NCBI GenBank assembly: GCA_022494885.1
Contig: JAGVSM010004586.1
Location: 496,001-560,000, forward strand
DNA length: 64,000 nucleotides
DNA from: Micrasema longulum
Lineage: Eukaryota > Arthropoda > Insecta > Trichoptera > Brachycentridae
Direction: 5' to 3'
Shown: in pieces, positions 21,848 to 33,800 of the stretch
How positions within the stretch are numbered: the first letter of the stretch is position 1
How the letters are laid out: every line of letters begins with the position of its first letter
Made by a program: the position numbers and the translations under genes
The notes under the pieces: generated by a model
What the model saw: only the letters and a program-made list of their open reading frames with translations
Told to the model about the DNA's origin: nothing
Database searches by the model: none

Positions 21848-24776
21848 TTACAGGATATAAAAAGGTCTACCCCTAATCCACTTGCTCACCTTCTTCTTAT
21901 AAACATTGTAACTGACAGACGTCTTTATGTCAGGGTCCAACATGTTAAAAAACCTAGGGCCCAATACTGCAAAATGCCTCTGAAAAAAGGCAGTTCTACT
22001 TAGAGGTACCCCAAAGTTTATGCTCATTGCATATCTTGTTTTAATATTTTGTTGTGTTCTATTTTTTATTGAAGACCAGAAATTTGTAAGGACTTCTCTA
22101 ACATAAAGTTGTCTGATAGTTAGTAAATTTGTTGTTTCAAATAGAGTATGAGAGGGGTAAGTAGATGGCAGTTTTAGCATTATTTTCAATATTGTTTTTT
22201 GGAGAATGACCAATGGATTAAGTATGACCTCCGAACAACCACCCCATCCAATTATTCCATATGACGCAACCGACTGGAACAGTGCAAAATATACCGATTT
22301 AACTGCTCCGTAGTCTAAAACACCTCTCAATGAGTAGAACACATGTATCAGTTTTCGGAGTTTTTTGACAGTCATAGAAATGTGAGATTCCCATTTAAGA
22401 TGGCTGTCAATCATAATTCCCAAATATTTAATTTCATTAACTCTTTTCAAGGGAGAACAGGTACACGGCACTTTATCTTGTCCAGGAATTTGGTTTAAAC
22501 CACAAGTATGAAGCATAACATTGAAAGATGTGACTGGTTGGGTAGCTCCACTGAGGCTAAATGTTATGTAGTTTGTTTTATCAATATTGAGGGAAAGTAA
22601 ATTTATGTCTAACCACTTTCTCACCATTTCCATTCCTTCTGTGGCCTTACAAAAAACATCGTTCCATGAGCATCCATCGAAAACGATTACGGTATCATCT
22701 GCGAAAGAAATAATGGCTTTGCCAAGTTCCATGTTACAGAGATTATTAATGTATACAAGAAATAGTATTGGACCCAGTACACTACCTTGGGGCACACCGT
22801 TTATGACTGGTTGATTTTTGCTTCTAGTTTCTTTTCCCGTCTCATCCGTTATTTTTGTAGTTTGAGTTCTCCCTGTCAGATAATTTTCAAACCATTTTAA
22901 TGCAGTTCCATTGACTCCTATTTCTGATAGTCTTCTACACAGTATCGAGTAGGACACAGTGTCAAAAGCCTTAGCTAGATCAAGGAACACAGCTATAGTT
23001 TTACTTTTTCTATCTAAACATTCGGACAGTATATTTGATAAATTTGCTATCGCATCAGATGTGCTCTTTTTTTTGTCTAAAACCGTACTGATTATTTGAT
23101 AAAATGCTATTGCTCTCTAGGAAGAAATTAAACCTTGTTTTAACTATCAATTCTATGATTTTAGAAACTACACTAAGAAGAGAAATTGGTCGGTAATTGT
23201 TAACTGAGCACTTATCTTTGGATTTAAAAATAGGAATAACAATAGAGTTTTTCAGACAATTAGGGAAAATTCCCTCCTTAAAGCTGCAGTTTATAATATG
23301 TGTTAGAGGAAAAGCGATTATGTTTTTTAGGTGCTTAACACATTTAGTAGTAATATTGTCAGTACCTGAAGAGCAACAATTCTTTAGCGAGGAAATAACT
23401 GCATTAAGCTCAACATGATTAGTGGGTGAAATATTAAATGGAGGGTACGGTATATTGGAGCCGTTTATTCGCGAAGCCAATTCTTGTTCGGAGTTTTTCA
23501 GTCTATTTTTGATAATATTAGCTAAATTAGATCCTATGTTGGCGAAAAATTTGTTAAAGTGGTTGGCGATTTGGTCAGGGTTTTTCAGTACGTTATACGG
23601 TTTTCCATCTATGTTAATATCGTTTATAGAATTTCTTATCCCAGATGTATAAGAAATTTCTTTTATGATTTGCCATATTCTTTTTCCGTCACCTTTAGCA
23701 TCGAGAATCTTACTTCTATAGTATTCCTCTTTAACATTTTTTAAGGTTTTGTTGCATCTATTTCTATATTTCTTATAGTAATGATTTAAAATTCGATCAG
23801 TAGGATTATTAGTACAATATCGATGAAGTTTGTCTCTTTTTCTAACACATTTGATAAGTCCTGTTGTTATCCAAGGTTTGATTTTACGTTTCTTTGACGA
23901 TGTTCTCCGTGTGATGCTTGTAGCATTTGTTATATGTGCATCGAGTATATTAACAAAGTGTTTGCAAGAAATATTTGGGTCGTTGTTTGAATAGACTGGA
24001 GACCAGGTCTCTTCAGTTATTTTTTGGAATAATAAATTGTAATCAATATTTTTGCTATTATATTGTCGCTCAGGTGGAGGTGGTGTCGAGGTTGCTACAC
24101 TGATAATGTTAGCATAGTGATCGGTTATGCTACATTTGTAAACAACTGCCCTAGTGTGTAGTAAACTTTTTAAGAAAACGTGGTCAATGCAGCTACTAGT
24201 TGTTTCCGTTACCCTTGTGGGTACCATAATTGCCGGATAGAATCCATATGTACCAAGAAGGTTCAGGTATTCATTGGCTTGTGGGTGCATATTATTGATT
24301 ATATTGATGTTTGTATCTCCTAAGATAAAAAAGTTTTTTATGTTCTTGTTAAGTTCCAAATATTCGTTTAACGATGATAAGAAAGACGTTATGTTTGTGT
24401 TGTGAGGAGAACGGTAGATAGCTAGAATAGTCATCATATTATTAATTTCAATTTCAATACAATTGGAATGTGGAAAGCATACTTCCTTACTTGTAAAAGC
24501 TAGTTTACTTTTTACAAATATAACGACACCGTCATTTTGTAGTTTATTATTACAAGAATGACATTGGTTGTAGTTTCCAATAGTTTTAGGAATATAATAT
24601 TCATTTATCCAGCATTCTGACAGTATGATAACATCTATATCACAATTTAGTTCAGTTAAAACAACCATTAGGGCATCAAAATTTTTGTTTATGCTTCTAA
24701 TATTCATAGAAAATACCTTGATGGAAGAACCATTATTTAAAAATTGTTTAGCAACATTTGATTTTATGGTTTCCAT
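21848..24776 (-). pseudogene. ORF2 of the non-LTR element: endonuclease plus reverse transcriptase, one frameshift
   Basis: N-terminal apurinic-like endonuclease: MNIRSINKNFDAL, IILSECWINE, FILGDTNINI, CIDHVFLKS and SITDHYANI. Then the RT: VNNYRPISLLSVVSKI, YGFRQ, FLDLAKAFDTV, INGVPQGSVLGPILFL and the catalytic ISFADDTV. Thumb and C-terminal region end in WIRGRPFYIL. The frame breaks after YGFRQ at a run of eight A (about 23,075), where seven would keep it; intact length would be about 975 aa. All visible catalytic residues are present. Confidence 0.93.
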
Positions 24777-24816
24777 CAGAGGTATAGGGTCAAATTCATC
24801 AAACGTACTATGTGGT

Positions 24817-26601
24817 TCACTCGCGCCCTAGAGAAAACATTAATACAATGAGTGATACAAAAATAATTGACGGATTTACAGAATTTACAAGATAATTCAG
24901 CAGAACAGTTTGAATAAGATTATTTTCAGTCGTTAACTCTTTTGAGAAAAGCTTTATATAAAAGATTATAGAGTGAATCGTAGCACTTGCAGCATCCAAA
25001 AAAATAGTAAACATTGTCAAAGTCATTATAGAGATTACTGGGAGTGATACTATGTAGATCATTTTATACGGTAGCAGAGTCATAGAAATTTTACAGCATA
25101 TACTTAAGATACATACAGTGAGAATTTTACAATTATTTAATAGAAAGTACAGATACATATATTTAAAAATGTTGATAAGAGTCAGTATATAGTATAAAAG
25201 AGCAAAATAAAAATCATTGTAATTATTACATTTATGACAAGAAAGTATAAATGCAATATTTAAATCCTGGTATAAGAGGTAAATTGTGGAGTCATTTAAA
25301 TTAACCTTAAAATAAACCGTAGTTATAAATATCATGATATACAGATATAAAAAGTGAGCTGACAAAGAAAAATAGAACATGCTATAAAAACAATATAAAA
25401 ACTTTGGCTTAATAAATAGAAGCACAAAAATAAAGTTAAATGTATATGAAACTAAGATGATATTAAAATAAATCATTTTTAAAATTGTTAAAAAGTAAGG
25501 ATACAAAAAATATAGGCATTCTTCACAAAAGTAGAGATTCAATGTAAATAATATAAAGAGAAAAGTAAAATCGTTATAAACATAGGTATAAAGGGTGACA
25601 AATTTTACAGTATTTAGATTCATTTGGTTAGAGTCAAAAGTGTTCAAGGTTATAGTAGTATATAAATATGTAAAATTCAGTGTAGTCTCATTCAGTGCTG
25701 TGTAATCTTTTGCCACACAATACGAAAATGACAGTATAAAGAGGACGTAAACAAAAATAAAACGGTAGCAATAAAGTAAAAAACAATAATAAGAACATAC
25801 TTTAGCATTGTAATAACGTAATGAAATAATATAGTTTAATTTTTCATGACTTGTATATATATGACGTAATAGAATTATACAATGAAAAAATAAGAGAACA
25901 ATAAAAAAGTAGCATGAGATAGAAAAATAGTTTAAAACTATTTCTCGTATCTGAGGTAGAAATATAGTATATTTACAGATCAGTAGCATAGTAATCCAAT
26001 TTGATTCAAATATAGAGGAACGTAATTCCATATCTATAATATAATTTGAATCTAAGAAATTGAATTTATAAGTATATAAATAGTATAAATAATAAGGCCA
26101 TTTTTTTAAAACTTGGAAGAAAGATAGAATTTCGTATGAACATATTTGATTAAAACTAAAAGTAGTTTTTTTATTCTGATTCTCTGGCATATAAGATTTT
26201 AACACAGCAAAATAATAATACGGCACGAGAAAGAAAAGAAAAATAAGTATATAAATAATGAATACAATAAATCTATGGTTTAAAATAATTTGTTTTTGAA
26301 TTTCTATGAATTGACTATGACAGTTTGTCGTTCTATGAATATATTTGACAACAATACTATTTCTGTGTGCATTGCTCCGGTTGAATTGAAAGTGATGTAA
26401 TGTTGTTATATCATTATATAATAAAAACAATCTCTGAGATCTCTTTGGGATTGTGTGTCTCGTGAATATAGAACTTGCTATGATACACTGAAAGTTCTTT
26501 AAATATTGAATAGCACAAGTAATCTGCTCAATTTTATCTAAAATACTATAACGTATTATGAGACTTATATCAAGCTTAACAATTAGCAGATGTACATGCA
26601 T
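24817..26601 (-). CDS. Long hydrophobic ORF between ORF1 and ORF2, unknown function
   Basis: Uninterrupted frame of about 594 codons from the first ATG (26,601), open upstream to about 26,655. It starts about 230 nt after the ORF1 stop and ends 40 nt before the ORF2 ATG, in the same sense. The protein is dominated by Phe, Tyr, Ile and Leu, with perhaps ten or more membrane-length stretches, for example FIVFIIYILIFLFFLVP and CYFFIVLLFFHCIILL. Only the first 100 residues are mainly polar. I recognise no family: no transporter, odorant or gustatory receptor signature. The sense strand is T-rich here, which favours hydrophobic codons, but cannot explain the absence of stops. Whether it is translated is unknown. 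Confidence 0.6.
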   Translation of the reverse strand: MHVHLLIVKLDISLIIRYSILDKIEQITCAIQYLKNFQCIIASSIFTRHTIPKRSQRLFLLYNDITTLHHFQFNRSNAHRNSIVVKYIHRTTNCHSQFIEIQKQIILNHRFIVFIIYILIFLFFLVPYYYFAVLKSYMPENQNKKTTFSFNQICSYEILSFFQVLKKWPYYLYYLYTYKFNFLDSNYIIDMELRSSIFESNWITMLLICKYTIFLPQIREIVLNYFSISCYFFIVLLFFHCIILLRHIYTSHEKLNYIISLRYYNAKVCSYYCFLLYCYRFIFVYVLFILSFSYCVAKDYTALNETTLNFTYLYTTITLNTFDSNQMNLNTVKFVTLYTYVYNDFTFLFILFTLNLYFCEECLYFLYPYFLTILKMIYFNIILVSYTFNFIFVLLFIKPKFLYCFYSMFYFSLSAHFLYLYIMIFITTVYFKVNLNDSTIYLLYQDLNIAFILSCHKCNNYNDFYFALLYYILTLINIFKYMYLYFLLNNCKILTVCILSICCKISMTLLPYKMIYIVSLPVISIMTLTMFTIFLDAASATIHSIIFYIKLFSKELTTENNLIQTVLLNYLVNSVNPSIIFVSLIVLMFSLGRE

Positions 26602-26673
26602 CAAGATTAAAGGTAAAATATTATGACGTTCTGCATTTTGTCTAGTAGTCGGATCTAATTATTTTTAAATACT

Positions 26674-26925
26674 TTACTCTAAGCTGAGTGGTTGATATGG
26701 ATGAGAATTATGAGTAAGGTTTGTAATGGTCGACATTTCTTTAATTATTTTTGTAATTTTATAAACAGAGACGCACAAAGTATATTGAGTGGAGCAATGA
26801 ATCATATTACAGTGCGGAGATTTTATATATTTATAGCTTACGTAGATCTGTCTCGCTTTTAACCCGAAAACATCCTTCACCTTCTGCTTTACGAGTAAAA
26901 ATATTTCCGTTTTTGGTCCATACAT
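26674..26925 (-). other. Short overlapping frame across the ORF1 end
   Basis: 84-codon frame overlapping the ORF1 C-terminus and running toward the hydrophobic ORF, ending HPYQPLSLE. The hydrophobic frame opens 20 nt later with a polar stretch (DPTTRQNAERHN). Could be a leader separated by a frameshift, or chance. Confidence 0.2.
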
Positions 26926-27692
26926 ACTTTATTCCTTTGGTTTTAGCTAACTGTTTGGTTTTAGCCAGCAGAAACTTGCACCTTCTTGTCAATTGTTCCG
27001 TAATAAAAATGTTTGTATGTTTTATGTCCTTTAAGCCGATAAGGGTTGAATTTATACACTGTTTTTTATTTTTTATGCACTCCCTATTGTATGTTTTGAT
27101 TTTTTGCAGGAAAGAGTCTTTACCTTCTTTGGTACGCATTGTTAAAACAATGGAGCTAGGAGTATTTTGTGTTGGAAGCCTCCTCGAGCGTTCTATGGAT
27201 GCGATTTCTTGGCCCGGTTCCCAGCTTATTATCGTAGCTATATTATTGATGATTTTCGACAGATAACTATTTGTTTCCTGGGGATTATCAGGGCATCCTC
27301 GGATTTCAATATTATTTTGTATTTTTATTTTTTCTTCTTCGTCTAATTTTCCTTCCAAATAATCCACTCTCTTTATCAATTCTAGTTGATTTTGATGATT
27401 TTTTTTTATTCTCGTTTTCTTTTCCTTCCAGTTCTGTCAGGCGTTTGCTAAGCGTTTCATTCTGTTCACTGACAAATTTGATGGCCTCCAGAATAGTTGC
27501 GTATTGGTTGGTGACCTGACTTATCTGCTGATGGATTATTTCAAAACTTTTACTTAGCCGATTGACCTCTGTCTGAAGGGCAGATAGCGCGTTTGCCAAC
27601 TCCAAGTTAGCCGAGAAGGGTTGGGCGGCTGCAGCTGGTGATGCTGGAAAAGGTTCAGTAGTCTTTAATTTTGAGTCCTTTTTTGGGGCCAT
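26831..27692 (-). pseudogene. ORF1 of the non-LTR element, single frameshift
   Basis: Starts MAPKKDSKLK, followed by a Pro/Ala stretch and a long heptad-like coiled coil (residues about 30-105). The second half, in another frame, has IEIRGCPDN, ASIERSRRLP and ends VKSETDLRKL, typical of an ORF1 C-terminal nucleic-acid-binding domain. No CCHC knuckles visible. The frame changes in a run of nine A at about 27,405; a run of eight would restore it (about 286 aa). Confidence 0.85.
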
Positions 27693-28127
27693 CTTTAAAG
27701 TAGGTAGGTTTTTTGGGAATCTTTAATCACTCTTTTCTTCAGCACAGTTCAGTATAAGAATAAACAAAAACTATTTTAAATATTTAAAATCACTTCTTTG
27801 CACTATTTAGATAAAAATTATGTTTATTTTAACACTTAAATTTCTAAAATTCTTGATTTGTTTAGAGGAGTAAATTTTTGACGTTTGTAATTTTGACAGA
27901 TGACCTAATGCTTTCGTCATATGCTTTCGTCATTTCGTCATTGTCATATCATATTTCGTATATCGCGGATGGACAATGCACAGCATAGACAATAGCAACA
28001 AGAAATAAATAGATTTCAATGATTATTGAAATTGAATAATTATTTATTCAATTTCATTTGCAAATACAAACAATATTTTAATGACGTGTGCTAGACACAA
28101 TATTTAAAGTATTTCCGAATTTGAGCT

Positions 28128-28225
28128 TTCTACACAAGTACTGCATTTAGAGGAGATGAAGAACATTTTCGAGAAAGGAATATGGAAGTCTAGGTATTTA
28201 AAGGGCTTATGACCTGTCACTATTT
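28128..28225 (+). repeat. Family R partial copy
   Basis: GAGATGAAGAACATTTTCGA, GGAATATGGAAGTCTAGG and GGGCTTATGACCTGTCA. Confidence 0.6.
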
Positions 28226-28767
28226 ATTATTTACCTTCAGCACACTACCTGAAACAATTATTTAGACATATGTAACCTGAACAAACGTTAAACAAACTCA
28301 AACCTAACATAATCTGAAGTAATAAATCAAAACAAACTTTAATAACTTTTTACTGATTTAACAAATATAATTTTACTTCTAATATTTTTTATTTCCTATC
28401 CTTTCTGACTAATTTCACATATTTTTTCCGTATATTCTGTGTTTATTATTTAGTATGTTAGCATGTATTTTATTTTATTTTTTGTTAATGCCTTTGGGCG
28501 TTAATGAATAAAATAAATAAATAATTAAACATTTACTTCACATACTATTTTTTCTCAATTTAGGAGATAAATTTGTGAATTAAAGTACGTTTACTGTCGA
28601 TAATGACAGTTGACTACGGGCAATATGTCAGGGCCGCACTAGGCATCCATATAAAGTTTGAGTTTTTATCGAGTAAAGGTCGATTCAAATTTTACTCGAA
28701 AATAGCAATGTTAACCTTGAAATCTATCTAAAATGACGTGTCCAAATTTCAGGCTGCTACGACTCGC

Positions 28768-28918
28768 CATTTCGGAGATGTGACATGAGAAGATGTGCGT
28801 GCATGAGAAGATGTATGAATGTAGAGGAAGCGAGGTCTGTATGCCAAGATAGAGTGTTATGGCGTTCTATCCTCTCTGCCTACCCCTACGGGGAAACGAC
28901 GTGATGGTTTGTTTGTTG
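28768..28918 (+). mobile_element. 3' fragment of the 3.9-kb-type non-LTR element
   Basis: Shares GATGTATGAATG, GGCGTTCTATCCTCTCTGCC and CGTGATGGTTTG with 3.9-4.46 kb. Confidence 0.65.
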
Positions 28919-29555
28919 AAATTTAACATAGGCACTTGTTACTGGAATATGTGGTGCCTCATTTATTGGATGGTTTCCCATACCGGACTGCATAATATGC
29001 GTTATTGACATTCGCAAAATATAGGAGAGTTAAAAATAATAAAAGATAAATAATCATTAAAATATTTTTTATTGATTTTAATAAATTTGAAACAAATACC
29101 TATATAAATTACGAAACCAGCGAAACAAAATAGTGTTCATAATATAGAAACTCTCACAAATCATCACACATTTTTCAAAAAGACAATTTTTTCTAAATCA
29201 ATTTTACTGGAGACTACATATTAGGAATGTGCTAAGAAATTTTTGCTTTAAAAAAATGATGAAATATTAATCTAGATGTTTGTAACAAAAATACATATAT
29301 ATCTCGATGTAACTTAATTTTTAAAAATACCATTTATCATAATAATATCCATAACACTTATCAATCTGTCTTTTAAGATGATCGGATTGACAGATTATTG
29401 TTTTTTTTTTTTTTTTTTAAAACACTTGAAATACAGTCTGATTAATATTTCATAATTTTTAAAGGCAGTCGTTTCTAAGCAAATTTGTGAAAAATCTTAT
29501 CCTGTAAAATAAATCAATTTTATATAAACCTCTTTAAAAGATGGACAATGAAATA

Positions 29556-29775
29556 TGTGGCTTGGACTGAAAAGGGCCAATGTCGTAAATCGCAATATTA
29601 TGGGAGTCAGCCATTTTGTGGTGTTATTATTAACCATGTGAATATTGATAAAAAACATAACCACAAATGTATTTGTATATAAAATGGTAAAATAAATATT
29701 CATTTTAAAGGAGTCAACAAAATGCTGGTAAGAAAAAACGACATCTGACATTGGCCCTTTTAGATCCAAGCCACA
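29556..29775. mobile_element. 220-bp MITE with about 35-bp inverted repeats
   Basis: TGTGGCTTGGA and AAAAGGGCCAATGTC at the left are mirrored at the right; GAAATA occurs directly outside both ends, a likely target duplication. Confidence 0.75.
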
Positions 29776-30519
29776 GAAATATCAGTCGTAGTGTTACAGG
29801 TATACATGCTCAGTCAGCCGTTATGTTGTTTGTTTTAATATTTGTAAGCCGTAATTTATCGAACCCCTCCGTTAAACATAACTTAACAAACCAATAAAAT
29901 ATTTTTTTAACTTAGCATATTCATTAATAATTAATAACATAACATCAAAACGTTTGTACACAAAATAACATGTTTTCATTTTATGTACATAGGTACGAGT
30001 ATACAATATACAACCAAAGTGCAAATAAATAAAATTTATCAAAATTTGATCATTGTACATAACATTCAGAATTTTGAAAAAATGTTAGTTTATTTTGTAA
30101 TAATGTCATTTTGAAGTTTGACAAACAGTATCTACATGAAATAAGAGAAAAATTTGTCCTAGATGAGAATAAAACTAACTACATAAAAGTGAGATAAGTC
30201 AGTTTAAGTGCTCATTCTTTTCACTAAGTACATTTCTATGCTTTGCGAGTGCCAAATACTTACATTAAAATATCATTTCCGAAAATTATCATACAGCTAA
30301 AGACGATGAATACTGTAGAAACCATAACTGATAACATTTTATATTAATTCCACTTCAGACACATAGAATGTGCTCGGGATGATAAAATGTTCAATAATAA
30401 CTAAATGAAATAAATAAAATGCGATATATGTATATGGTAAACATTTTGGTTAATACGAAATTTTCTAATATTAATGTATGGAAAATCTTCGACTCATTTA
30501 AATATTCGAATAAATAAAT
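29776..30519. other. Region downstream of OGDH
   Basis: AT-rich, no coding signal; may contain further 3' UTR if a distal poly(A) site is used. Confidence 0.4.
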
Positions 30520-30525
30520 TTTATT
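30520..30525 (-). terminator. Candidate poly(A) signal of OGDH
   Basis: First AATAAA on the minus strand after the OGDH stop codon, about 200 nt downstream. Position is the only evidence. Confidence 0.35.
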
Positions 30526-30723
30526 GAATGCGTTGATTGAGAGTTGAAAAGTTATTCAATAAATAATAGGAAAACACTCTCTTCTACAACTAACTGCACC
30601 GCAAACAAAGGCCAACTAATGAAACATTAATATACTCGAGTTGCGGATTCGTGTACAGAAAGAGGTTTAGTTTGAAGGATGCAATGATAAGAGATTGTCT
30701 AAAGACTAAAGTATGAAGTAAGT

Positions 30724-30823
30724 TTAGATGCTAGTGCTGTCGTCTAGTAGGCTATGTAACTCCTTATAGTGAGCCGCCTTGGAGCCGGTGGCCGGGGAAG
30801 CAGCGGACGCCCTGCCGATATAA
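30724..30823 (-). CDS. OGDH: OGDH last coding exon
   Basis: 100 nt, residues 991-1022 and TAA, acceptor [22 protein letters not shown] matches the E1o C-terminus (YxGRxxAAxxATGxK); ends LLDDSTSI. Separated from exon 19 by a 3.2-kb MITE-rich intron. Confidence 0.95.
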
Positions 30824-33800
30824 CTGAAAACAGAATATTGCCATTTTAATAACACAAAATCCAACTTGTTTGTAATGTACATATTCATTCAAAATCAATA
30901 AATTTGCACATTTTTTTACACTATAATACTCATCGGTCTGAAGACGAAGGTTAGAAGATGAAAGCGCTAATCACTCAAATAAAGAAGCAAAAGTGTAACC
31001 AGTAATTTTTATTTACAACTTACATGAAAATATAAGTTACCACAATAGAATAGGTAACATCAATAATTTTATCAATTAAAAATGTAAACTTACAACAATA
31101 CTCTAAAAATTAATATTTAAGTACGATTCGATACTTATATACATAATCATATTTTTAAAAGAATGTAGGTATGTACACTGCTATGATTTTGGCAATTAAC
31201 AGCCATATTTCACAATAATTATGTATATTTTTCTTTGGTAAACTCTTACTCATATATCTGTTAACAGATAGAAAAAGACTTAAAACATGGCATTTATTTT
31301 ATAGTTTTAAAGACATTTTTAGTTGATTTTCATTACCTTTTGACAAAGAAACGTTTGAGTTCCAAAGCTAGGCAGCATTTTAAAGAAAAACTATTACTGG
31401 GCAATACTACAGCGAGTTAGTTATTGAACCGCTTTGATAAGAAACTGAAGGAAACACGGCCCCATTTAGCAAAGAAGAATGTGCTGTTTTACCAAGACAA
31501 TGCACCAGCACATACATCAGGAATTGTCGATGCCAAACTGCATGAATTGCATTATGAACTATAGTCGCACCCCCCCCCCCTCTTAACCCGACCAGGCTCC
31601 ATGTGTTTTTTTCTTCTTATTCCCGAGAACATGAAGAAATAGCTTGCAGGAAAAAAAATTTGCTCAAATGAGGCTATTGTCAAAACAGAGGCATATTTTG
31701 CAGAGCTCGACTATACCTATTTTTTGGAGTGGTTAAAAAATGGCAGGGTCATTGGGAAAAGTGTGTAACTCTAAAAGGGACTATGTTAAAAAATAAATAA
31801 TTTGTTTAAAATAAATGTCTTCTTCATTCCTAACGCGGGTTATTATTGAACCGCCCTCGTACATAAATATAATGTATACTAAAGTGTCATTATAAAAAAC
31901 AAACAGAATATAAACAAATAAAAAGCAATTTTGATCAACAAAGCGGTGCAGAAATAGGAAATGGTAAACAATAGCTGTCATTGGCAATACACAAGCTAAA
32001 CCAATTATTGAATGTCAAGTTTCCAAGGTATGTGTGTCTACATGTATGACATATGTTAAGTCAACTGAGAATCAAATCCCGAGACCATAAGACGGGTAGC
32101 ACAGCATGCAAACCACAATATCTAGGAGCAAACTTGTAACCATAATACATAATAGGATATGTAGCAAAAAAAATTCATTTATTTATATGACATTTTAATA
32201 AAAGTTTTGAGTATCTGGACGATGCGCAAATATAAGTATTATAGAAATATAATGTTGATAGTTTCATACATTAATTAAATAAGCTATAAATTAAAATACT
32301 CAGAATTATTATCTAAGGATTTAAATTTATGTTTCGTAATAGAATCTAAAATAACAACTATTTATTCACCAGTGTTATTAGGTGAGGGACGGTAGCGAAA
32401 ATAAATATAAGCACATAATAATAGGGCCATATTTTAAATGCATCAATAAATAAAGTAAAAAAAACATTCAACATGTTTTTTACTTTTTTTGTAAAAAAAA
32501 GGAAATATTAGCGTTCTTATTATTTACCCAAATATTTCGATTTTTGGGGCCATTTTCATGTTGATGAGATATATTATGTATATGACAAGAGTCGCATACA
32601 TATTTACATTAGTTAAAAATGTTTTTGAGATAAACCAAACATCGCTAATAAACTGTTCACACGGAGTAAAAATCATATGAGACAAAAAAGCTTTTTTCTC
32701 AATATATTAGTTTATTGAAAAGTTATCCTCGCATATTGATTCAAATAATAAATTTTAAAAGTGGATGTTTTAAAAAAAAAACAATCTTACAAGTGTGATA
32801 CAACACTTACATAAAAATTTTTAAAAAAGAGTATGTCATTAACTCAATTTCATTCACAATCTGTAAATGGAATACTCGGAAAAAGTTTTAGAAATATGGC
32901 CCCATAAAAGAAAGAAAAGAATAATAAGAGACGAGCACAAAAAGCAGGTTGCTAGCTACAGTTTCCCGTCCCTCACCTAATTTCTCTCGGCTTATCTAAT
33001 TCCTTGTTCACACTTTGGTCTGTTACAGGCTTTTTAGAATCATCACTTTTGAATAATGATGAAAACCAACTTTTCGATGCATTTTCCTCAACACTGAAAT
33101 CCACAAAAGTGTTGAAAGGTAAAATATTGTGATATGAAAATCTCATAAATAAATTTAATTAAAAAAACCCTTGTACACATAAAAGAAACGTGCATTACTC
33201 ATATTATATAATAATTTTAAAAAACAAATGTAATCATAAAAAGAAAGCCATTTCGTCCTTTACCTAACACTGCATAAGTTATTTTTGTTTGTTTTTTACA
33301 GGATGACAAAAAAACTGCTGATCTTATTAAATGCTCAAATAAACTGTCTTTAAATGTATTAAAATAATATGTTTATCCATTAATACCCGTATGCAGAGAC
33401 AAAACTTAAGATGTGGGAAGCACATTCTAATTTCAAATGCAGAGAATAACCCAAAGGTGAAGACAATAGAATGTACTTTCCTCACCTTAAGGTTTGTCTC
33501 TGCATACGGGTATAAGTGTCGCCTATTTAAAACTCTAAATCTAATTTCTCTTCAAATCAATAGAACAAGCAGTTTTTTCATAGTCCAGTAAAAGAAAAAA
33601 AAGACTTATGCGGTGATATTAGCTAAGTGACAATTTATAAAATTCAATATATGTAATTCATTTCTGATTATATTAGTCCATGCGCATAATAGGAACTCAT
33701 TTGAGAAAGAAAAAAATAGCTCAAATGTACATGCTGAGAAAAAAATCCATTTTGTTTTGGAATAAAGAGGTTTGCAAAATATTTACTTAAGAATCAGTAC

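Larger units (their letters stand above)
21225..27950 (-). mobile_element. Nearly full-length non-LTR retrotransposon (Jockey/CR1/L2-like) with three ORFs
   Basis: In sense order: 5' UTR (about 27,950-27,693), coiled-coil ORF1, a hydrophobic ORF of about 595 codons, ORF2 with endonuclease and reverse transcriptase, then a 3' UTR with a hairpin and a TAAA-repeat tail. No RNase H or LTRs seen. ORF1 and ORF2 each carry one frameshift in an A run, otherwise both read cleanly, so the copy is young. The 5' boundary is approximate; I found no target duplication. Clade assignment is by eye. Confidence 0.85.
27951..29555. other. Intergenic stretch between the retrotransposon and OGDH
   Basis: Apart from a family R piece and a retroelement 3' fragment it holds AT-rich sequence. 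TTAATGCCTTTGGGCGTTAA at 28,486 with an ATAAATAAATAA tail looks like another retroelement 3' end. Confidence 0.4.

Noticed and set aside
24817..26831. Reading the ORF1-ORF2 gap as an intron (CTAC|GTAAGC to TTTTCTCTAG)
   Set aside because: The donor lies inside ORF1's conserved ending (SETDLRKL and stop), and the joined frame meets TGA after three codons, so splicing does not link ORF1 to ORF2.
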